Shown here in pieces: positions 58,738-64,000 of a stretch of 64,000 nt of DNA. Under the pieces are notes generated by a model. The model did no database searches. It was not told the origin of the DNA and worked only from the letters and a program-made list of their open reading frames with translations. This stretch comes from Phyllobacterium calauticae (GTDB lineage: Bacteria; Pseudomonadota; Alphaproteobacteria; Rhizobiales; Rhizobiaceae), in NCBI RefSeq assembly GCF_019991125.1, contig NZ_JAGENB010000002.1:1010772-1074771 (forward strand), in the 5' to 3' direction. Each line of letters opens with the position of its first letter. Within the stretch, counting starts at the first letter, position 1. Both the position numbers and the translations under genes were made by a program.

Positions 58738-60561
58738 ATGTGCGGTATTGTCGGAATTATCGGACGCGAACAGGTTGCGCCTTTGCTGGTGGACGCGTTG
58801 AAACGCTTGGAATATCGCGGTTATGATTCCGCCGGTGTTGCAACGCTGGACGAGGGTGTCCTCGACCGGCGGCGCGCCGAAGGCAAGCTCGTCAATCTCG
58901 ATACGCTGCTGAAAGACCAGCCGCTTTCCGGCACCATCGGCATCGGCCACACCCGCTGGGCCACGCATGGCGCCCCGACGGTGCGCAATGCGCACCCGCA
59001 TACCACGCCGCGTCTTGCGGTCATTCACAACGGCATCATCGAGAATTTTGCCGAACTGCGCAGCATGCTGGAAAAAGACGGCTACGTCTTCGAGACCGAA
59101 ACCGATACGGAAACCGTGGCGCACCTGGTGACACGTGCGCTGGATCGCGGTCTTGCGCCCGTTGAAGCCGTTCGCCAGACCTTGCCGCAACTGCGCGGTG
59201 CCTTTGCCATTGCCATCATGTTCAAGGGCGAAGACGACCTGCTGATCGCGGCGCGCAACGGTCCGCCGCTTGCGGTCGGTTACGGCGATGGCGAGATGTA
59301 TCTGGGCTCGGACGCCATTGCGCTTGCCCCGTTCACCGACCGCCTGTCCTATCTGGAAGATGGCGATTGGGCCGTGCTGACGCGCAAGGGTGTGGTGATC
59401 TATGACGAGGCCGGTGCAACCGTGCAGCGTCGCATCGAAAAATCAGCAGGTACGGCGTTCCTCGTCAGCAAAGGCAATCACCGGCATTTCATGGAAAAGG
59501 AAATCCATGAACAGCCCGAAGTGATTTCTCATACGCTGGCCAATTATCTCGATTTTTCCAAGGGCATTATCCGCAGCGATGCGGCGCCCGTCGATTTTGC
59601 CAGGGTCGACCGGATTGCAGCCTCCGCCTGCGGAACGGCCTACTATGCCGGACTGATCGGCAAATACTGGTTCGAGCAGATCGCGCGGCTTCCCGTCGAT
59701 ATCGATGTGGCTTCGGAATTCCGCTATCGTGAAATGCCCTTGTCCAAGGACAGTCTTGCGCTGTTTGTCTCCCAGTCCGGCGAAACCGCCGATACGCTGG
59801 CGTCGCTGCGCTACTGCAAGCAGCAGGGATTGACCATCAGTTCTGTGGTCAATGTGCGGGAATCGACCATGGCGCGCGAGTCGGACACTATCTTCCCGAC
59901 CTTGGCCGGTCCGGAAGTCGGCGTTGCCTCCACCAAGGCGTTCACCTGCCAGTTGTCGGTGCTCGCGTCGCTTGCGGTTATTGCCGGCAAGATGCGCGGG
60001 ACCATTTCGGAAGAAGACGAGCGCCGTCTGGTGCATGAACTTTCAGAAATTCCGCGCTATGCGACACAGGCCCTGAAGCTCGAGCAGCAGATGGAGGCGA
60101 TCAGCCGCGATCTCTCGCAGGTGAAGCATGCGCTTTATCTCGGCCGTGGCACGAGTTTCCCGCTGGCGCTGGAAGGCGCGCTGAAGCTGAAGGAAATTTC
60201 CTACATTCATGCGGAGGGGTATGCGGCGGGCGAGTTGAAACATGGTCCGATCGCGCTGATCGATGAATCCATGCCGGTCATCGTCATTGCCCCCTATGAT
60301 CACTGGTTTGAAAAGACCGTATCGAACATGCAGGAAGTGGCGGCGCGCGGCGGCAAGATCATTCTGATCACCGATGAGCGCGGCGCGGCGGCAAGCACGC
60401 TGAAAACCATGCACACGGTCATTCTGCCGGATATGCCCGAAATCATCACGCCGATCATTTACGCGCTGCCGATCCAGATGCTGGCCTACTACACGGCGGT
60501 GTTCATGGGAACGGACGTGGATCAGCCGCGCAATCTGGCAAAATCGGTCACGGTCGAATGA
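58738..60561 (+). CDS. glmS: Glutamine-fructose-6-phosphate aminotransferase
   Basis: The 607-residue enzyme makes glucosamine-6-phosphate, the first step to UDP-GlcNAc. The N-terminal glutaminase begins MCGIVGIIG with catalytic Cys2, and contains GIGHTRWATHG and HNGIIENF. Two SIS domains follow (ASACGTAYYAGLI and SQSGETADTLASLRYCK; then GRGTSFPLALEGALKLKEISYIHAEGYAAGELKHGPIALI), ending LAKSVTVE. No glmS ribozyme-like leader is visible. Convergent with recG, one base between stop codons. Confidence 0.98.
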   Translation: MCGIVGIIGREQVAPLLVDALKRLEYRGYDSAGVATLDEGVLDRRRAEGKLVNLDTLLKDQPLSGTIGIGHTRWATHGAPTVRNAHPHTTPRLAVIHNGIIENFAELRSMLEKDGYVFETETDTETVAHLVTRALDRGLAPVEAVRQTLPQLRGAFAIAIMFKGEDDLLIAARNGPPLAVGYGDGEMYLGSDAIALAPFTDRLSYLEDGDWAVLTRKGVVIYDEAGATVQRRIEKSAGTAFLVSKGNHRHFMEKEIHEQPEVISHTLANYLDFSKGIIRSDAAPVDFARVDRIAASACGTAYYAGLIGKYWFEQIARLPVDIDVASEFRYREMPLSKDSLALFVSQSGETADTLASLRYCKQQGLTISSVVNVRESTMARESDTIFPTLAGPEVGVASTKAFTCQLSVLASLAVIAGKMRGTISEEDERRLVHELSEIPRYATQALKLEQQMEAISRDLSQVKHALYLGRGTSFPLALEGALKLKEISYIHAEGYAAGELKHGPIALIDESMPVIVIAPYDHWFEKTVSNMQEVAARGGKIILITDERGAAASTLKTMHTVILPDMPEIITPIIYALPIQMLAYYTAVFMGTDVDQPRNLAKSVTVE

Positions 60562-60562
60562 T

Positions 60563-62671
60563 TCATCCGGCGCGAAGCAGCCGGACGGCTTCATCGCGCT
60601 CGAAGAGATAGAGCAGGACGCGCAAGGCTTCGCCTCGCGCGCTCTGCAGCTCCGGATCGCGCCCGAGAATATAGCGCGCATCCTTTCTGGCGATTTCGAG
60701 AAGCTCCTGATGTGCCTCGATGCTGGCGAGGCGAAAGCCCGGCGTGCCGGATTGGCGGGTGCCCAGCAATTCGCCTTCACCGCGCAGCTTCAGGTCTTCC
60801 TCGGCAATGCGGAAGCCGTCTTCCGTCTCGCGCATGATTTCCAGGCGCGCCCGGGCCACTTCGCCGAGCGGGCCCTTGTAGAGCAGCAGGCAGGTCGATG
60901 GCTTGTCGCCGCGCCCGACACGCCCGCGCAGCTGATGCAGCTGGGCAAGACCGAACCGCTCGGCATGTTCGATCACGATGATCGTTGCATCGGGCACATC
61001 CACACCGACTTCAATGACCGTGGTTGCAATCAGCAGGCGTGTCTCGCCATTCTTGAAGGCCAGCATGGCGGCGTCTTTTTCCGGCCCGGTCATGCGGCCA
61101 TGGACAAGGCCGATCTGATTGCCCAGCAAGGGCTGCAGCGACTGGAAACGCTCTTCGGCCGAAACCAGGTCGACCAGCTCCGATTCCTCGACCAGCGGGC
61201 AAATCCAGTAGATTTTCTGGCCGTCGGCGATGGCGCGGCGCATGCGGTCGACCAGTTCGCTCAAGCGTTCCATCGGCAGGATGGCGGTGGTGATCGGCCG
61301 GCGCCCGGCGGGTTTCTCCGTCAGTTTTGAGACATCCATATCGCCGAAAGCGGTCAGAACCAGCGTGCGCGGAATGGGCGTCGCTGTCATGACCAGCATG
61401 TCCGGTGCGGATCCCTTGGACTGAAGCAGCAGCCGTTGATGCACACCGAACCGATGTTGTTCATCAATGATTACAAAGACAAGGTCGTGGTAGTTCACCT
61501 TTTCCTGAAAGAGCGCATGCGTCCCGATGACGATGTGGATAGCGCCAGAACGCAGGCCGTCAAGAATGTCTTCGCGCTCGCGGCCTTTTTCCCGGCCAGT
61601 CAGCAAGGCTGTCCGCAGGCCCGCCTTGGCCGCAAGCGGCGCAATGGTGGCATAGTGCTGCCGGGCCAGAACTTCCGTGGGCACCATCAGCGCGGATTGT
61701 CCGCCGGATTCGGCGGCATGCGCCATGGCCAGCAGGCCGACGATGGTTTTGCCGGATCCCACGTCACCCTGCAGCAGTCTGAGCATCCGTTCCGGCTGGC
61801 GCAGGTCAGCGATGATTTCCTTGATCGCCTGCTGCTGGCTGCCCGTCAGATCATAGGGCAAGGCCGCGACGACCCTGGCTTTCAGGCTGCCGTCGCCCTC
61901 CAGCTTGCGGCCGGACAGCCGGCGGGTTTTCAGGCGCACGAGCGCGAGAGCCAGCTGACCGGCGAGAAACTCGTCATAGGCAAGCCGCTGGCGCGCGGGA
62001 TGATCCAGTGCGATATCGGAAGGGTCCTGCGGGCGATGGATCGTTTCAAGCGCCTGCCGATGCGCAGGAAAATCATGTTTTGCCAGCACGGGCGCTTCGA
62101 TCCACTCGGGCATTTCCGGTGTGCGTGCCAGCGCTTCGTGTATGCCGCGTGCCAGGACCTTGGGCGACAGGCCGGCCGTCAGAGGATAAACCGGTTCGAC
62201 CAGCGGCAGCGACGCTGCATCGGCAATGCTGGCGATATGGTCAGGGTGAACCATGGTCGGACGGCCGTTGAACCATTCCATGCGGCCGGAGACGATGACG
62301 GTTTCACCCACGGGCAGAGCGTTTTCGAGCCATGCCTTTTTGGCGTGAAAGAAGACAAGCCCTATTTCTCCCGTGTCATCATGGGCAAAGACCCGGTGCG
62401 GCACGTTGCTTCGCCCGCTTGGTGCCGGCTGATGGCGGTCGACACGCAGTTCCAGCGTGACGATGGCGCCTTCCGGTGCATGGGCGATACCGGGACGATT
62501 GCGCCGGTCGATGACACTATTGGGCGGCAGGTAGACCAGATTGCCGACGCGCGGTTCGGTTCCGGGTGGCTGCGTTCCCAGCAGCGTGGCAAGCAGGCCC
62601 GTCACCTTCGGCCCGATGCCGGGCAGCGAGCGAACGGAAGCAAAAAGGGGATCGAGCAGTGAAGGACGCAT
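60563..62671 (-). CDS. recG: ATP-dependent DNA helicase RecG
   Basis: The 702-residue helicase reverses stalled replication forks. It has an N-terminal wedge/OB domain (to about residue 250), Walker A LLQGDVGSGKTIVGLLAM near 300, DEQHR (DEAH box) near 400, motif MTATPIPRTL, and the C-terminal helicase block HGRMTGPEKDAAMLAFKNGE, IEVGVDVPDATIIVIEHAERFGLAQLHQLRGRVGRG. The length is usual for alphaproteobacteria. Confidence 0.97.
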   Translation of the reverse strand: MRPSLLDPLFASVRSLPGIGPKVTGLLATLLGTQPPGTEPRVGNLVYLPPNSVIDRRNRPGIAHAPEGAIVTLELRVDRHQPAPSGRSNVPHRVFAHDDTGEIGLVFFHAKKAWLENALPVGETVIVSGRMEWFNGRPTMVHPDHIASIADAASLPLVEPVYPLTAGLSPKVLARGIHEALARTPEMPEWIEAPVLAKHDFPAHRQALETIHRPQDPSDIALDHPARQRLAYDEFLAGQLALALVRLKTRRLSGRKLEGDGSLKARVVAALPYDLTGSQQQAIKEIIADLRQPERMLRLLQGDVGSGKTIVGLLAMAHAAESGGQSALMVPTEVLARQHYATIAPLAAKAGLRTALLTGREKGREREDILDGLRSGAIHIVIGTHALFQEKVNYHDLVFVIIDEQHRFGVHQRLLLQSKGSAPDMLVMTATPIPRTLVLTAFGDMDVSKLTEKPAGRRPITTAILPMERLSELVDRMRRAIADGQKIYWICPLVEESELVDLVSAEERFQSLQPLLGNQIGLVHGRMTGPEKDAAMLAFKNGETRLLIATTVIEVGVDVPDATIIVIEHAERFGLAQLHQLRGRVGRGDKPSTCLLLYKGPLGEVARARLEIMRETEDGFRIAEEDLKLRGEGELLGTRQSGTPGFRLASIEAHQELLEIARKDARYILGRDPELQSARGEALRVLLYLFERDEAVRLLRAG

Positions 62672-62801
62672 TCCCTAGGTTTAACGTCTTCAAAGCGTGT
62701 TGCAAGGCTGACAGCGGCGTCAATGCGCGCTATACCCAGCCGCAATCCTTTGGCTTCCCGCCCATCGAAGCCTTTTCACGATATTTCAAGGGAGACTGTC
62801 C

Positions 62802-63089
62802 ATGACCGGAAGCAGTCGTTCAACAGTTGATCTGCCGCCAAGACAGCGCAAAATCCTCTTCCGTTCCTGGCATCGCGGCATGCGCGAGATGGATCTGATT
62901 CTCGGGCAGTTTGCCGATGCGCACATCGAAAGCCTGACGGAGGCGGAACTCGATCAGTATGAAGCGCTGATGGAAGCGCTCGACCGCGACCTGCTGAAAT
63001 GGGTCACCGGGGAAGCTGAAGTGCCCGAAGAATTCAATACGCCGATCTTTCACAGGATTCTGGCTTCCCGCAACGCTATGAAATTCTGA
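62802..63089 (+). CDS. sdhE: FAD assembly factor SdhE
   Basis: The 95-residue protein shows the SdhE/DUF339 pattern with the RGxxE motif as HRGMREMD near residues 24-31, then LTEAELDQYEALMEALDRDLLKW. It helps attach FAD to succinate dehydrogenase subunit A. It lies six bases before mfd, divergent from recG, the standard Rhizobiales order. GGGAGACTGTCC gives the ribosome-binding site. Confidence 0.9.
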   Translation: MTGSSRSTVDLPPRQRKILFRSWHRGMREMDLILGQFADAHIESLTEAELDQYEALMEALDRDLLKWVTGEAEVPEEFNTPIFHRILASRNAMKF

Positions 63090-63095
63090 TTCGAC

Positions 63096-64000
63096 ATGAA
63101 TGCCTTTTCCAAACTCGGACTGAAACCGGATATCAACGGACACGTCGTCATTGATGGTGTGGTCGACGGATATGAAGCATTTGCGCTTGCCAAGGTGGTC
63201 GCCGAGGCGGGAGCGGGCGGTCCTGTGCTGTTCATCGCCAGCGATGGTCAGCGCGTCGCCGACATCGAACAGGTGCTGGGCTTCGTTCAGCCCGATCTGC
63301 CGGTGCTGCAGCTGCCCGCCTGGGACTGTCTGCCCTATGACCGCGTGTCGCCCGGTTCGGACACGGCGGCGCGGCGCCTGGCGGCGCTGGCCGGCCTTGC
63401 GGCGCTGCGCGACCAGAAACACCCCGGCGTCATCCTTGCGACCGCCAATGCGGTGCTGCAAAAGCTGCCGCCGCGCAAAGTCCTGGCCGAACAGCTCTTT
63501 CTCGCGAAGCCCGGCAACAGAATTGACATGAACGCGCTTGTTCAGCGCCTTGAAAACAATGGATTTGAGCGCGTTTCAACTGTGCGGGATGTGGGCGAGT
63601 ATGCCGTGCGCGGCGGCATTCTCGACCTGTTCGTACCCGGCGCTGAAGAGCCGCTGCGGCTGGATTTCTTCGGGGACACGCTGGAATCCATCCGCACATT
63701 CGATGCCGCATCGCAGCGCACATCCAGCCAGAAAACCGAATTCTCCATGCAGCCGATGAGCGAAATCACGCTCTCGCCGGAGACAATCAGCCGGTTCCGC
63801 TCGCACTATGTGCAGAAATTCGGGGCGCCGTCGCGTGACGATGCGCTGTATCAGGCGATATCGGAAGGCCGCCGCTTTGCCGGCATGGAGCACTGGCTGC
63901 CGCTGTTCTACGAGCGCATGGAAACCGTCTTCGACCATGCGGGCCGCATGCCTGTCATCTTCGATCATCTGGCGCATGAAGCCATGGCTGAGCGCCACAA
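63096..64000 (+). CDS. mfd: Transcription-repair coupling factor, N-terminal part
   Basis: The first 301 codons lie inside the window; the gene runs on past base 64000. Visible text is the N-terminal UvrB-like domain of Mfd: LPAWDCLPYDRVSPGSDTAARRLAAL, LATANAVLQKLPPR, YAVRGGILDLFVPG and EEPLRLDFFGDTLESIRTFD. Mfd removes stalled RNA polymerase and recruits UvrA. The start is ATG 63096, close behind sdhE; ribosome-binding site is weak, which suggests coupling. Confidence 0.95.
   Translation, partial: MNAFSKLGLKPDINGHVVIDGVVDGYEAFALAKVVAEAGAGGPVLFIASDGQRVADIEQVLGFVQPDLPVLQLPAWDCLPYDRVSPGSDTAARRLAALAGLAALRDQKHPGVILATANAVLQKLPPRKVLAEQLFLAKPGNRIDMNALVQRLENNGFERVSTVRDVGEYAVRGGILDLFVPGAEEPLRLDFFGDTLESIRTFDAASQRTSSQKTEFSMQPMSEITLSPETISRFRSHYVQKFGAPSRDDALYQAISEGRRFAGMEHWLPLFYERMETVFDHAGRMPVIFDHLAHEAMAERH

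Overview
The window is a 64 kb piece of an alphaproteobacterial chromosome of about 58 percent GC, most probably from the Hyphomicrobiales (Rhizobiales: Brucella, Ochrobactrum, Phyllobacterium and relatives). The support is: an alphaproteobacterial S10-spc-alpha ribosomal cluster with secY-adk-rpsM order; a glnB-glnA pair behind a sigma-54 promoter; an NdvA/ChvA/Cgt-type cyclic beta-1,2-glucan exporter; an ATP12-type F1 assembly chaperone; an SOS box of the alphaproteobacterial GAAC-N7-GAAC type; and the recG-sdhE-mfd neighbourhood. No phage, insertion sequence, CRISPR array or integrase is visible. It is mostly housekeeping DNA with a few accessory transport and regulation blocks.

Layout. 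1-14803: end of tuf, then S10, spc and alpha operons (rpsJ to rplQ) with secY and adk, closed by a clear terminator. The junctions rplR/rpsE, rplO/secY and rpsM/rpsK carry strong inverted repeats. 14996-22109: periplasmic DegP-like protease, rarA, glucan exporter ndvA (minus), crcB, rluC and the ATP12-family gene. 22110-22645: a gene-free stretch with a three-hairpin element resembling a rhizobial dispersed repeat and a probable small RNA on the minus strand. 22646-24467: glnB-glnA, with sigma-54 promoter and an intercistronic hairpin. 24726-29489: DUF72 gene, uvrA and ssb, with an SOS box in the divergent region.

29521-33265: small membrane protein, DUF2000 protein and AraC regulator with overlapping start codons, NDH-2 and MarC-family protein. 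33495-40528: gyrA, a previously unlisted 51-codon membrane-protein ORF on the opposite strand, coaD, a periplasmic and a cytoplasmic cyclophilin, then queA-tgt for tRNA queuosine. 40529-45584: TetR regulator divergent from an RND efflux pair with a 16-bp palindromic operator. 45663-55912: accessory region with a GlsB-like protein, small secreted proteins (one very Lys/His/Ala rich), a two-component system, TetR/MFS efflux pair, RidA-SDR genes divergent from a LysR regulator, a GNAT acetyltransferase and NTF2-like proteins. 56060-64000: tRNA-Lys(TTT), ccdA, glmU-glmS (UDP-GlcNAc supply), recG, sdhE and the 5' part of mfd.

Themes are translation and secretion, nitrogen assimilation (sigma-54, PII and a nearby candidate sRNA), DNA repair (uvrA, ssb, recG, mfd, rarA, gyrA), envelope synthesis and export (ndvA, glmU, glmS), and three regulator/target pairs with visible palindromic operators. 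All family assignments are by reading translated sequence; no database search was run.
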